DNA from: Brienomyrus brachyistius
Lineage: Eukaryota; Chordata; Actinopteri; Osteoglossiformes; Mormyridae
NCBI RefSeq assembly: GCF_023856365.1
Contig: NW_026042710.1
Span: 1-64,000 of the forward strand
Direction of reading: 5' to 3'
Length of the DNA stretch: 64,000 bases
In this document: in pieces, positions 9,120 through 25,480 of the stretch
Numbering within the stretch: the stretch's first letter is position 1
Layout of the letters: every line of letters begins with the position of its first letter
Translations under genes and position numbers: made by a program
The notes under the pieces: model-generated
The model's database searches: none
What the model saw: the letters and a program-made list of their open reading frames with translations, nothing else
Told to the model about the DNA's origin: nothing

Positions 9120-12100
9120 TATTAGCATATTAGCATAGCGTGTTAGCGAATTAGCATATTAGCATATTAGCATAGCATATTAGCATATTAGCATATTAGC
9201 ATATTAGCATATTAGCATATTAACATATTAGCATAGCATATTAGCATATTAGCATATTAGCATATTAGCATATTAGCATAGCATATTAGCATATTAGCAT
9301 ATTAGCATATTAGCATAGCATATTAGCATATTAGCATATTAACATATTAGTATATTAGCATAGCATATTAACATATTACCATATTAGCATAGCATATTAG
9401 CATATTAGCATAGCGTGTTAGCATATTAACATATTAGCATATTAGCATAGCATATTAGCATATTAGCATATTAGCATAGGATATTAGCATATTAGCATAT
9501 TAGCATATTAGCATAGTATATTAGCATATTAGCATATTAGCATAGCATATTAGCATAGCATATTAGCATAGCATATTAGCATAGCGTGTTAGCGTATTAG
9601 CATATTAGCATATTAGCATAGCATATTAGCATAGCATATTAGCATATTAGCATATTAGCATATTAGCATATTAGCATATTTGCATATTTGCATATTAGCA
9701 TAGCATATTAGCATATTAGCATATTAGCATATTAGCATATTAGCATAGCATATTAGCATATTAGTATATTAGCATATTAGCATAGCGTGTTAGCGTATTA
9801 GCATATTAGCATATTAGCATATTAGCATAGCATATTAGCATATTAGCATATTAGCATATTAACATATTAGCATAGCATATTAGCATATTAGCATATTAGC
9901 ATATTAATATATTAGCATATTAGCATAGCATATTAGCATATTAGCATATTAGCATATTAGCATAGCATATTAGCATATTAGCATATTAACATATTAGCAT
10001 ATTAGCATAGCATATTAGCATATTAGCATATTAGCATATTAGCATATTAGCATAGCATATTAGCATATTAGCAAATTAGCATATTAGCATATTAGCATGT
10101 TAGCATATTAGCATGTTAGCATATTAGCATAGCATTTAAGCATATTAGCATATTAGCATAGCATATTAGCATAGCGTGTTAGCATATTAGCATATTAGCA
10201 TATTAGCATAGCATATTAGCATATTAGCATATTAGCATATTAGCATATTAGCATATTAGCATAGCATATTAGCATATTAGCATATTAGCATAGCATATTA
10301 GCATATTAGCATATTAGCATATTAGCAGCGTGTTAGCGTATTAGCATATTAGCATATTAGCATAGCATATTAGCATATTAGCATATTAGCATATTAACAT
10401 AGCATATTAGCATATTAGCATATTAGCATATTAGCATAGTATAACGTGTTAGCGTATTAGCATATTAGCATATTAGTATAGCATATTAACATATTAGCAT
10501 ATTAGCATAGCATATTAGCATAACATATTAGCATATTAGCATATTAGCATATTAGCATAGCGTGTTAACGTATTAGCATATTAGCATATTAGCATAGCAT
10601 ATTAGCATATTAGCATATTAGAATAGCATATTAGCAAATTAGCATATTAGCATATTAGCATAGTATATTAGCATATTAGCATATTAGCATAGCATATTAG
10701 CATAGCATATTAGCATAGCGTGTTAGCGTATTAGCATATTAGCATATTACCATAGCATATTAGCATAGCATATTAGCATATTAGCATATTAGCATAGCAT
10801 ATTAGCATATTAGCATATTAGCATATTAGCATAGCATATTAGCATATTAGCATATTAGCATAGCATATTAGCATATTAGCATATTAGCATAGCATATTAG
10901 CATATTAGCATATTAGCATATTAGCATAGCATATTAGCATAGCATATTAGCATATTAGCATATTAGCATATTAGCATATTAGCATAGCGTGTTAGCGTAT
11001 TAGCATATTAGCATATTAGCATAGCATATTAGCATATTAGCATATTAGCATAGCATATTAGCATATTAGCATATTAGCATATTAGCATAGTATATTAGCA
11101 TATTAGCATATTAGCATAGCATATTAGCATAGCGTGTTAGCGTATTAGCATATTAGCATATTAGCACAGCATATTAGCATATTAGCATATTAGCATATTA
11201 GCATAGCGTGTTAGCATATTAGCGTATTAGCATATTAGCATATTAGCATATTAGCATATTAGCATATTAGCATAGCGTGTTAGCATATTAGCATATTAGC
11301 ATAGCATATTAGCATATTAGCATATTAGCATATTAGCATATTAGCATAGCATATTAGCATATTAGCATATTAGCATATTAGCATATTAGCATATTAGCAT
11401 AGCGTGTTAGCGTATTAGCATATTAGCATATTAGCATAGCATATTAGCATATTAGCATATTAACATATTAGCATAGCATATTAGCATATTAGCATATTAG
11501 TATATTAGCATAGCATATTAGCATATTAGCATATTAGCATAGCATATTAGCATATTAGCATATTAGTATAGCGTGTTAGCGTATTAGCATATTAGCATAT
11601 TAGCATAGCATATTAGCATATTACCATATTTAGCATATTAACATAGCATATTAGCATATTAGCATATTAGCATATTAGCATAGCATATTAGCATATTAGC
11701 ATAGCATATTAGCATATTAGCATATTAGCATATTAGCATATTAGCATAGCATATTAGCATATTAGCATAGCATATTAGCATATTAGCATATTAGCATAGC
11801 GTGTTAGCGTATTAACATATTAGCATAGCATATTAGCATATTAGCATATTAGCATAGCATATTAGCATATTAGCATAGCGTGTTAGCGTATTAGCATATT
11901 AGCATATTAGCATATTAGCATAGCATATTAGCATATTAGCATATTAGCATATTAGCATAGCGTGTTAGCGTATTAGCATATTAGCATAGCATATTAGCAT
12001 ATTAGTATATTAGCATATTAGCATAGCATATTAGCATATTAGCATATTAGCATATTAGCATATTAGCATATTAGCATAGCATGTTAGCATATTAGCATAT

Positions 12101-15100
12101 TAGCATATTAGCATATTAGAGAATTAACAATTAGCATATTAACATATTAGCATATTAACATATTAACATAGCATATTAGCACATTAACATATTAGCATAT
12201 TAGCATAGCATATTAGCATATTAGCATATTAGCATATTAGCATAGCATATTAGCATATTAACATATTAGCATATTAGCATAGCATATTAGCATATTAGCA
12301 TATTAGCATATTAGCATAGCGTGTTAGCATATTAACATATTAGCACATTAGCATATTAGTAAATTAGCATAGCATATTAGCATATTAGCATATTAGCATA
12401 TTAGCATATTAGCATAGCATATTAGCATATTAGCATATTAACATATTAGCATATTAGCATAGCATATTAGCATATTAGCATATTAGCATATTAGCATAGC
12501 GTGTTAGCATATTAACATATTAGCACATTAGCATATTAGCAAATTAGCATAGCATATTAGCATATTAGCATATTAGCATAGCGTGTTAGCATATTAGCGT
12601 ATTAGCATATTAGCATATTAGCATAGCGTGTTAGCATATTAACATATTAGCACATTAGCATATTAGCAAATTAGCATAGCATATTAGCATATTAGCATAT
12701 TAGCATATTAGCATAGCGTGTTAGCATATTAGCGTATTAGCATATTAGCATATTAGCATAGCATATTAGCATATTAGCATATTTGCATATTAGCATAGCA
12801 TATTAGCATATTAGCATATTAGTATAGCATATTAGCATATTAGCATATTAGCATAGCATATTAGCATATTAGCATATTAGCATATTAGCATAGCATATTA
12901 GCATATTAGCATATTAGCATAGCATATTAGCATATTAGCAGCGTGTTAGCGTATTAGCATATTAGCATATTAGCATAGCATATTAGCATATTAGCATATT
13001 AGCATATTAACATAGCATATTAGCATATTAGCATATTAGCATATTAGCATAGTATAACGTGTTAGCGTATTAGCATATTAGCATATTAGTATAGCATATT
13101 AGCATATTAGCATATTAGCATATTAGCATAGCATATTAGCATAACATATTAGCATATTAGCATATTAGCATAGCGTGTTAACGTATTAGCATATTAGCAT
13201 ATTAGCATAGCATATTAGCATATTAGCATATTATATTAGAATAGCTTATTAGCAAATTAGCATATTAGCATATTAGCATAGTATATTAGCATATTAGCAT
13301 ATTAGCATAGCATTTTAGCATAGCATATTAGCATAGCGTGTTAGCGTATTAGCATATTAGCATATTACCATAGCATATTAGCATAGCATATTAGCATATT
13401 AGCATATTAGCATATTAGCATAGCATATTAGCATATTAGCATATTAGCATATTAGCATAGCATATTAGCATATTAGCATATTAGCATAGCATATTAGCAT
13501 ATTAGCATATTAGCATAGCATATTAGCATATTAGCATATTAGCATATTAGCATAGCATATTAGCATAGCATATTAGCATATTAGCATATTAGCATATTAG
13601 CATATTAGCATATTAGCATAGCGTGTTAGCGTATTAGCATATTAGCATATTAGCATAGCATATTAGCATATTAGCATATTAGCATAGCATATTAGCATAT
13701 TAGCATATTAGCATATTAGCATAGTATATTAGCATATTAGCATATTAGCATAGCATATTAGCATAGCGTGTTAGCGTATTAGCATATTAGCATATTAGCA
13801 TAGCATATTAGCATATTAGCATATTAGCATATTAGCATAGTATATTAGCATATTAGCATATTAGCATAGCATATTAGCATAGCATATTAGTATAGCGTGT
13901 TAGCGTATTAGCATATTAGCATATTAGCATAGCATATTAGCATAGCATATTAGCATATTAGCATATTAGCATATTAGCATATTAGCATATTTGCATATTT
14001 GCATATTAGCATAGCATATTAGCATATTAGCATATTAGCATATTAGCATATTAGCATAGCATATTAGCATATTAGCATATTAGCATAGCGTGTTAGCGTA
14101 TTAGCATATTAGCATATTAGCGTAGCATATTAGCATATTAACATATTAGCATATTAGCATAGCATGTTAGCATATTAACGTATTAGCATATTAGCATATT
14201 AGCATATTAGCATAGCATATTAGCATATTAACATATTAGCATATTAACATATTAACATATTAGCATATTAGCATAGCATATTAGTATATTAGCATATTAG
14301 CATATTAGCATAGCGTGTTAGCGTATTAGCATATTAGCATATTAGCATATTAGCATATTAGCATAGCATATTAGCATATTAGCATATTAGCATATTAGCA
14401 TAGCGTGTTAGCATATTAGCGTATTAGCATATTAGCGTATTAGCATATTAGCATATTAGCATATTAGCATATTAGCATATTAACATATTAGCATAGTATA
14501 TTAGCATATTAGCATATTAGCATATTAGCATATTAGCATAGCATATTAGCATATTAGCATAGCGTGTTAGCGTATTAGCATATTAGCATATTAGCATATT
14601 AGCATATTAGCATATTATCATATTAGCATATTAGCATATTAGCATATTAGCATAGCATATTAGCATATTAGCATATTAGCATATTAGCATATTAACATAG
14701 CATATTAGCATATTAGCATATTAGCATATTAGCATAGCGTGTTAGCATATTAGCATATTAGCATATTAGCATAGCATATTAGCATATTAGCATATTAGCA
14801 TATTAGCATATTAGCATATTAGCATATTAGCAAATTAGCATAGCATATTAGCATATTAGCATATTAGCATATTAGCATAGCGTGTTAGCATATTAGCGTA
14901 TTAACATATTAGCATATTAGCATAGCATATTAGCATATTAGCATATTAGCATATTAGCATAGCGTGTTAGCGTATTAGCATATTAGCATATTAGCATAGC
15001 ATATTAGCAAATTAGCATATTAGCATATTAGCATAGCATATTAACATATTAGCATATTAGCATATTAGCATATTAGCATAGCATATTAGCATAGCGTGTT

Positions 15101-17300
15101 AGCGTATTAGCATATTAGCATATTAGCATAGCATATTAGCATATTAGCATATTAGCATATTAGCATAGCGTGTTAGCATATTAGCATATTAGCATATTAG
15201 CATAGCATATTAGCATATTAGCATATTAGCATATTAGCATAGCATATTAGCATATTAGCATATTAGCATAGCATATTAGCATATTAGCATATTAGCATAG
15301 TATATTAGCATATTAGCATATTAGCATATTAGCATAGCGTGTTAGCGTATTAGCATATTAGCATAGCATATTAGCATATTAGCATATTAGCATATTAACA
15401 TAGCATATTAGCATATTAGCATATTAGCATATTAGCATATTAGCATAGTATAAGGTGTTAGCATATTAGCATATTAGCATATTAGCATATTAGCATAGCA
15501 TATTAGCATATTAGCATATTAGCATATTAGCATATTAGCATAGCATATTAGCATAACATATTAGCATATTAGCATATTAGCATATTAGCATAGCGTGTTA
15601 ACGTATTAGCATATTAGCATATTAGCATAGCATATTAGCATATTAGCATAGCATATTAGCATATTAGCATATTAGCATAGTATATTAGCATATTAGCATA
15701 TTAACATATTAGCATATTAGCATATTAACATAGCATATTAGCATAGCATATTAGCATAGCATATTCGCATAGCATATTAGCATATTAGTATATTAGCATA
15801 TTAGCATAGCGTGTTAGCGTATTAGCATATTAGCATATTAGCATATTAGCATAGCATATTAGCATATTAGCATATTAGCATATTAACATATTAGCATAGC
15901 ATATTAGCATATTAGCATATTAGCATATTAGCATAGCATATTAGCATATTAACATATTAGCATATTAGCATAGCATATTAGCATATTAGCATATTAACAT
16001 ATTAGTATATTAGCATAGCATATTAGCATATTACCATATTAGCATAGCATATTACCATATTAGCATAGCATATTAGCATATTAGCATAGCGTGTTAGCAT
16101 ATTAACATATTAGCATATTAGCATATTAGCATAGCATATTAGCATATTAGCATATTAGCATAGCATATTAGCATATTAGCATAGTATATTAGCATATTAG
16201 CATATTAGCATATTAGCATATTAGCATAGCATATTAGCATAGCATATTAGCATAGCATATTAGCATAGCGTGTTAGCGTATTAGCATATTAGCATATTAC
16301 CATAGCATATTAGCATAGCATATTAGCATATTAGCATATTAGCATATTAGCATAGCATATTAGCATATTAGCATATTAGCATATTAGCATAGCATATTAG
16401 CATATTAGCATATTAGCATAGCATATTAACATATTAGTATATTAGTATAGCATATTAGCATATTAGCATATTAGCATATTAGCATAGCATATTAGCATAG
16501 CATATTAGCATATTAGCATATTAGCATATTAGCATATTAGCATAGCGTGTTAGCGTATTAGCATATTAGCATATTAGCATAGCATATTAGCATATTAGCA
16601 CATTAGCATATTAGCATAGCATATTAGCATATTAGCATATTAGCATAGTATATTAGCATATTAGCATATTAGCATAGCATATTAGCATAGCGTGTTAGCG
16701 TATTAGCATATTAGCATATTAGCATAGCATATTAGCATATTAGCATATTAGCATATTAGCATAGCGTGTTAGCATATTAGCGTATTAGCATATTAGCATA
16801 TTAGCATATTAGCATATTAGCATATTAGCATAGCATGTTAGCATATTAGCATATTAGTATATTAGCATATTAGCATAGCATATTAGCATATTAGCATATT
16901 AGCATATTAGCATAGCATATTAGCATATTAGCATATTAGCATATTAGCATAGCGTATTAGCGTATTAGCATATTAGCATATTAGCATAGTATATTAGCAT
17001 ATTAGCATATTAGCATATTAGCATATTAGCATAGCGTGTTAGCATATTAGCGTATTAGCGTATTAGCATATTAGCATATTAGTATATTAGCATATTAGCA
17101 TAGCATATTAGCATAGCATATTAGCATATTAGCATATTAGCATATTAGCATAGCATATTAGCATATTAACATATTAGCATAGCGTGTTAGTGTATTAGCA
17201 TATTAGCATATTAGCATAGCATATTAGCATATTAACATATTAGCATATTAGCATATTAGCATAGCATATTAGCATAGCATATTAGCATAGCATATTAGCA
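9120..17300 (+). repeat. ~8.19-kb higher-order repeat, copy A
   Basis: At least seven rare landmarks recur in order 8182-8191 bp downstream. They are CATAGGATATTAG (9475; 17665), ATTAATATATTAG (about 9903; 18093), GAATTAACAATTAG (12121; 20303), TTATATTAGAATAGCTTATT (13231; 21414), the TTTGCAT pair (13989; 22172), TAAGGTGTTAG (15451; 23633) and TATTCGCAT (about 15763; 23953). The small drift in offset corresponds to one or two 8-mers gained or lost. This is the largest well-supported tandem unit in the window. It ends at ~17.3 kb, where the pattern restarts. Confidence 0.85.
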
Positions 17301-20300
17301 TATTAGTATATTAGCATATTAGCATAGCGGTGTTAGCGTATTAGCATATTAGCATATTAGCATAGCATATTAGCATATTAGCATATTAGCATATTAGCAT
17401 ATTAGCATATTAACATATTAGCATAGCATATTAGCATATTAGCATATTAGCATATTAGCATATTAGCATAGCATATTAGCATATTAGCATATTAGCATAT
17501 TAGCATAGCATATTAGCATATTAGCATATTAACATATTAGTATATTAGCATAGCATATTAACATATTACCATATTAGCATAGCATATTAGCATATTAGCA
17601 TAGCGTGTTAGCATATTAACATATTAGCATATTAGCATAGCATATTAGCATATTAGCATATTAGCATAGGATATTAGCATATTAGCATATTAGCATATTA
17701 GCATAGTATATTAGCATATTAGCATATTAGCATAGCATATTAGCATAGCATATTAGCATAGCATATTAGCATAGCGTGTTAGCGTATTAGCATATTAGCA
17801 TATTAGCATAGCATATTAGCATAGCATATTAGCATATTAGCATATTAGCATATTAGCATATTAGCATATTTGCATATTTGCATATTAGCATAGCATATTA
17901 GCATATTAGCATATTAGCATATTAGCATATTAGCATAGCATATTAGCATATTAGTATATTAGCATATTAGCATAGCGTGTTAGCGTATTAGCATATTAGC
18001 ATATTAGCATATTAGCATAGCATATTAGCATATTAGCATATTAGCATATTAACATATTAGCATAGCATATTAGCATATTAGCATATTAGCATATTAATAT
18101 ATTAGCATATTAGCATAGCATATTAGCATATTAGCATATTAGCATATTAGCATAGCATATTAGCATATTAGCATATTAACATATTAGCATATTAGCATAG
18201 CATATTAGCATATTAGCATATTAGCATATTAGCATATTAGCATAGCATATTAGCATATTAGCAAATTAGCATATTAGCATATTAGCAATGTTAGCATATT
18301 AGCATGTTAGCATATTAGCATAGCATTTAAGCATATTAGCATATTAGCATAGCATATTAGCATAGCGTGTTAGCATATTAGCATATTAGCATAGCATATT
18401 AGCATATTAGCATATTAGCATATTAGCATATTAGCATATTAGCATAGCATATTAGCATATTAGCATATTAGCATAGCATATTAGCATATTAGCATATTAG
18501 CATATTAGCAGCGTGTTAGCGTATTAGCATATTAGCATATTAGCATAGCATATTAGCATATTAGCATATTAGCATATTAACATAGCATATTAGCATATTA
18601 GCATATTAGCATATTAGCATAGTATAACGTGTTAGCGTATTAGCATATTAGCATATTAGTATAGCATATTAACATATTAGCATATTAGCATAGCATATTA
18701 GCATAACATATTAGCATATTAGCATATTAGCATATTAGCATAGCGTGTTAACGTATTAGCATATTAGCATATTAGCATAGCATATTAGCATATTAGCATA
18801 TTAGAATAGCATATTAGCAAATTAGCATATTAGCATATTAGCATAGTATATTAGCATATTAGCATATTAGCATAGCATATTAGCATAGCATATTAGCATA
18901 GCGTGTTAGCGTATTAGCATATTAGCATATTACCATAGCATATTAGCATAGCATATTAGCATATTAGCATATTAGCATAGCATATTAGCATATTAGCATA
19001 TTAGCATATTAGCATAGCATATTAGCATATTAGCATATTAGCATAGCATATTAGCATATTAGCATATTAGCATAGCATATTAGCATATTAGCATATTAGC
19101 ATATTAGCATAGCATATTAGCATAGCATATTAGCATATTAGCATATTAGCATATTAGCATATTAGCATAGCGTGTTAGCGTATTAGCATATTAGCATATT
19201 AGCATAGCATATTAGCATATTAGCATATTAGCATAGCATATTAGCATATTAGCATATTAGCATATTAGCATAGTATATTAGCATATTAGCATATTAGCAT
19301 AGCATATTAGCATAGCGTGTTAGCGTATTAGCATATTAGCATATTAGCACAGCATACTAGCATATTAGCATATTAGCATATTAGCATAGCGTGTTAGCAT
19401 ATTAGCGTATTAGCATATTAGCATATTAGCATATTAGCATATTAGCATATTAGCATAGCGTGTTAGCATATTAGCATATTAGCATAGCATATTAGCATAT
19501 TAGCATATTAGCATATTAGCATATTAGCATAGCATATTAGCATATTAGCATATTAGCATATTAGCATATTAGCATATTAGCATAGCGTGTTAGCGTATTA
19601 GCATATTAGCATATTAGCATAGCATATTAGCATATTAGCATATTAACATATTAGCATAGCATATTAGCATATTAGCATATTAGTATTTTAGCATAGCATA
19701 TTAGCATATTAGCATATTAGCATAGCATATTAGCATATTAGCATATTAGTATAGCGTGTTAGCGTATTAGCATATTAGCATATTAGCATAGCATATTAGC
19801 ATATTACCATATTTAGCATATTAACATAGCATATTAGCATATTAGCATATTAGCATATTAGCATAGCATATTAGCATATTAGCATAGCATATTAGCATAT
19901 TAGCATATTAGCATATTAGCATATTAGCATAGCATATTAGCATATTAGCATAGCATATTAGCATATTAGCATATTAGCATAGCGTGTTAGCGTATTAACA
20001 TATTAGCATAGCATATTAGCATATTAGCATATTAGCATAGCATATTAGCATATTAGCATAGCGTGTTAGCGTATTAGCATATTAGCATATTAGCATATTA
20101 GCATAGCATATTAGCATATTAGCATATTAGCATATTAGCATAGCGTGTTAGCGTATTAGCATATTAGCATAGCATATTAGCATATTAGTATATTAGCATA
20201 TTAGCATAGCATATTAGCATATTAGCATATTAGCATATTAGCATATTAGCATATTAGCATAGCATGTTAGCATATTAGCATATTAGCATATTAGCATATT

Positions 20301-23300
20301 AGAGAATTAACAATTAGCATATTAACATATTAGCATATTAACATATTAACATAGCATATTAGCACATTAACATATTAGCATATTAGCATAGCATATTAGC
20401 ATATTAGCATATTAGCATATTAGCATAGCATATTAGCATATTAACATATTAGCATATTAGCATAGCATATTAGCATATTAGCATATTAGCATATTAGCAT
20501 AGCGTGTTAGCATATTAACATATTAGCACATTAGCATATTAGTAAATTAGCATAGCATATTAGCATATTAGCATATTAGCATATTAGCATATTAGCATAT
20601 TAGCATAGCATATTAGCATATTAGCATATTAACATATTAGCATATTAGCATAGCATATTAGCATATTAGCATATTAGCATATTAGCATAGCGTGTTAGCA
20701 TATTAACATATTAGCACATTAGCATATTAGCAAATTAGCATAGCATATTAGCATATTAGCATATTAGCATAGCGTGTTAGCATATTAGCGTATTAGCATA
20801 TTAGCATATTAGCATAGCGTGTTAGCATATTAACATATTAGCACATTAGCATATTAGCAAATTAGCATAGCATATTAGCATATTAGCATATTAGCATAGC
20901 GTGTTAGCATATTAGCGTATTAGCATATTAGCATATTAGCATAGCATATTAGCATATTAGCATATTTGCATATTAGCATAGCATATTAGCATATTAGCAT
21001 ATTAGTATAGCATATTAGCATATTAGCATATTAGCATAGCATATTAGCATATTAGCATATTAGCATATTAGCATAGCATATTAGCATATTAGCATATTAG
21101 CATAGCATATTAGCATATTAGCAGCGTGTTAGCGTATTAGCATATTAGCATATTAGCATAGCATATTAGCATATTAGCATATTAGCATATTAACATAGCA
21201 TATTAGCATATTAGCATATTAGCATATTAGCATAGTATAACGTGTTAGCGTATTAGCATATTAGCATATTAGTATAGCATATTAGCATATTAGCATATTA
21301 GCATATTAGCATAGCATATTAGCATAACATATTAGCATATTAGCATATTAGCATAGCGTGTTAACGTATTAGCATATTAGCATATTAGCATAGCATATTA
21401 GCATATTAGCATATTATATTAGAATAGCTTATTAGCAAATTAGCATATTAGCATATTAGCATAGTATATTAGCATATTAGCATATTAGCATAGCATTTTA
21501 GCATAGCATATTAGCATAGCGTGTTAGCGTATTAGCATATTAGCATATTACCATAGCATATTAGCATAGCATATTAGCATATTAGCATATTAGCATATTA
21601 GCATAGCATATTAGCATATTAGCATATTAGCATATTAGCATAGCATATTAGCATATTAGCATATTAGCATAGCATATTAGCATATTAGCATATTAGCATA
21701 GCATATTAGCATATTAGCATATTAGCATATTAGCATAGCATATTAGCATAGCATATTAGCATATTAGCATATTAGCATATTAGCATATTAGCATATTAGC
21801 ATAGCGTGTTAGCGTATTAGCATATTAGCATATTAGCATAGCATATTAGCATATTAGCATATTAGCATAGCATATTAGCATATTAGCATATTAGCATATT
21901 AGCATAGTATATTAGCATATTAGCATATTAGCATAGCATATTAGCATAGCGTGTTAGCGTATTAGCATATTAGCATATTAGCATAGCATATTAGCATATT
22001 AGCATATTAGCATATTAGCATAGTATATTAGCATATTAGCATATTAGCATAGCATATTAGCATAGCATATTAGTATAGCGTGTTAGCGTATTAGCATATT
22101 AGCATATTAGCATAGCATATTAGCATAGCATATTAGCATATTAGCATATTAGCATATTAGCATATTAGCATATTTGCATATTTGCATATTAGCATAGCAT
22201 ATTAGCATATTAGCATATTAGCATATTAGCATATTAGCATAGCATATTAGCATATTAGCATATTAGCATAGCGTGTTAGCGTATTAGCATATTAGCATAT
22301 TAGCGTAGCATATTAGCATATTAACATATTAGCATATTAGCATAGCATGTTAGCATATTAACGTATTAGCATATTAGCATATTAGCATATTAGCATAGCA
22401 TATTAGCATATTAACATATTAGCATATTAACATATTAACATATTAGCATATTAGCATAGCATATTAGTATATTAGCATATTAGCATATTAGCATAGCGTG
22501 TTAGCGTATTAGCATATTAGCATATTAGCATATTAGCATATTAGCATAGCATATTAGCATATTAGCATATTAGCATATTAGCATAGCGTGTTAGCATATT
22601 AGCGTATTAGCATATTAGCGTATTAGCATATTAGCATATTAGCATATTAGCATATTAGCATATTAACATATTAGCATAGTATATTAGCATATTAGCATAT
22701 TAGCATATTAGCATATTAGCATAGCATATTAGCATATTAGCATAGCGTGTTAGCGTATTAGCATATTAGCATATTAGCATATTAGCATATTAGCATATTA
22801 TCATATTAGCATATTAGCATATTAGCATATTAGCATAGCATATTAGCATATTAGCATATTAGCATATTAGCATATTAACATAGCATATTAGCATATTAGC
22901 ATATTAGCATATTAGCATAGCGTGTTAGCATATTAGCATATTAGCATATTAGCATAGCATATTAGCATATTAGCATATTAGCATATTAGCATATTAGCAT
23001 ATTAGCATATTAGCAAATTAGCATAGCATATTAGCATATTAGCATATTAGCATATTAGCATAGCGTGTTAGCATATTAGCGTATTAACATATTAGCATAT
23101 TAGCATAGCATATTAGCATATTAGCATATTAGCATATTAGCATAGCGTGTTAGCGTATTAGCATATTAGCATATTAGCATAGCATATTAGCAAATTAGCA
23201 TATTAGCATATTAGCATAGCATATTAACATATTAGCATATTAGCATATTAGCATATTAGCATAGCATATTAGCATAGCGTGTTAGCGTATTAGCATATTA

Positions 23301-25480
23301 GCATATTAGCATAGCATATTAGCATATTAGCATATTAGCATATTAGCATAGCGTGTTAGCATATTAGCATATTAGCATATTAGCATAGCATATTAGCATA
23401 TTAGCATATTAGCATATTAGCATAGCATATTAGCATATTAGCATATTAGCATAGCATATTAGCATATTAGCATATTAGCATAGTATATTAGCATATTAGC
23501 ATATTAGCATATTAGCATAGCGTGTTAGCGTATTAGCATATTAGCATAGCATATTAGCATATTAGCATATTAGCATATTAACATAGCATATTAGCATATT
23601 AGCATATTAGCATATTAGCATATTAGCATAGTATAAGGTGTTAGCATATTAGCATATTAGCATATTAGCATATTAGCATAGCATATTAGCATATTAGCAT
23701 ATTAGCATATTAGCATATTAGCATAGCATATTAGCATAACATATTAGCATATTAGCATATTAGCATATTAGCATAGCGTGTTAACGTATTAGCATATTAG
23801 CATATTAGCATAGCATATTAGCATATTAGCATAGCATATTAGCATATTAGCATATTAGCATATTAGCATAGTATATTAGCATATTAGCATATTAACATAT
23901 TAGCATATTAGCATATTAACATAGCATATTAGCATAGCATATTAGCATAGCATATTCGCATAGCATATTAGCATATTAGTATATTAGCATATTAGCATAG
24001 CGTGTTAGCGTATTAGCATATTAGCATATTAGCATATTAGCATAGCATATTAGCATATTAGCATATTAGCATATTAACATATTAGCATAGCATATTAGCA
24101 TATTAGCATATTAGCATATTAGCATATTAGCATAGCATATTAGCATATTAACATATTAGCATATTAGCATAGCATATTAGCATATTAGCATATTAACATA
24201 TTAGTATATTAGCATAGCATATTAGCATATTACCATATTAGCATAGCATATTACCATATTAGCATAGCATATTAGCATATTAGCATAGCGTGTTAGCATA
24301 TTAACATATTAGCATATTAGCATATTAGCATAGCATATTAGCATATTAGCATATTAGCATAGCATATTAGCATATTAGCATAGTATATTAGCATATTAGC
24401 ATATTAGCATATTAGCATATTAGCATAGCATATTAGCATAGCATATTAGCATAGCATATTAGCATAGCGTGTTAGCGTATTAGCATATTAGCATATTACC
24501 ATAGCATATTAGCATAGCATATTAGCATATTAGCATATTAGCATATTAGCATAGCATATTAGCATATTAGCATATTAGCATATTAGCATAGCATATTAGC
24601 ATATTAGCATATTAGCATAGCATATTAACATATTAGTATATTAGTATAGCATATTAGCATATTAGCATATTAGCATATTAGCATAGCATATTAGCATAGC
24701 ATATTAGCATATTAGCATATTAGCATATTAGCATATTAGCATAGCGTGTTAGCGTATTAGCATATTAGCATATTAGCATAGCATATTAGCATATTAGCAC
24801 ATTAGCATATTAGCATAGCATATTAGCATATTAGCATATTAGCATAGTATATTAGCATATTAGCATATTAGCATAGCATATTAGCATAGCGTGTTAGCGT
24901 ATTAGCATATTAGCATATTAGCATAGCATATTAGCATATTAGCATATTAGCATATTAGCATAGCGTGTTAGCATATTAGCGTATTAGCATATTAGCATAT
25001 TAGCATATTAGCATATTAGCATATTAGCATAGCATGTTAGCATATTAGCATATTAGTATATTAGCATATTAGCATAGCATATTAGCATATTAGCATATTA
25101 GCATATTAGCATAGCATATTAGCATATTAGCATATTAGCATATTAGCATAGCGTATTAGCGTATTAGCATATTAGCATATTAGCATAGTATATTAGCATA
25201 TTAGCATATTAGCATATTAGCATATTAGCATAGCGTGTTAGCATATTAGCGTATTAGCGTATTAGCATATTAGCATATTAGTATATTAGCATATTAGCAT
25301 AGCATATTAGCATATTAGCATATTAGCATATTAGCATAGCATATTAGCATATTAACATATTAGCATAGCGTGTTAGTGTATTAGCATATTAGCATATTAG
25401 CATAGCATATTAGCATATTAACATATTAGCATATTAGCATATTAGCATAGTATATTAGCATAGTATATTAGCATATTAGC
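17300..25480 (+). repeat. ~8.19-kb higher-order repeat, copy B
   Basis: Second copy of the landmark series of 9.12-17.3 kb. Private differences include GCAATGTTAG at ~18286 (copy A has GCATGTTAG), with an inserted A. Copy B continues beyond 25.48 kb into ~0.85 kb that is missing at the equivalent point of copy A (about 17.28 kb). The distance from copy B to the next partial copy is therefore ~9.03 kb rather than 8.19 kb (TTAACATATTAGTATATTAG at about 17529 and 26558). Confidence 0.85.
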
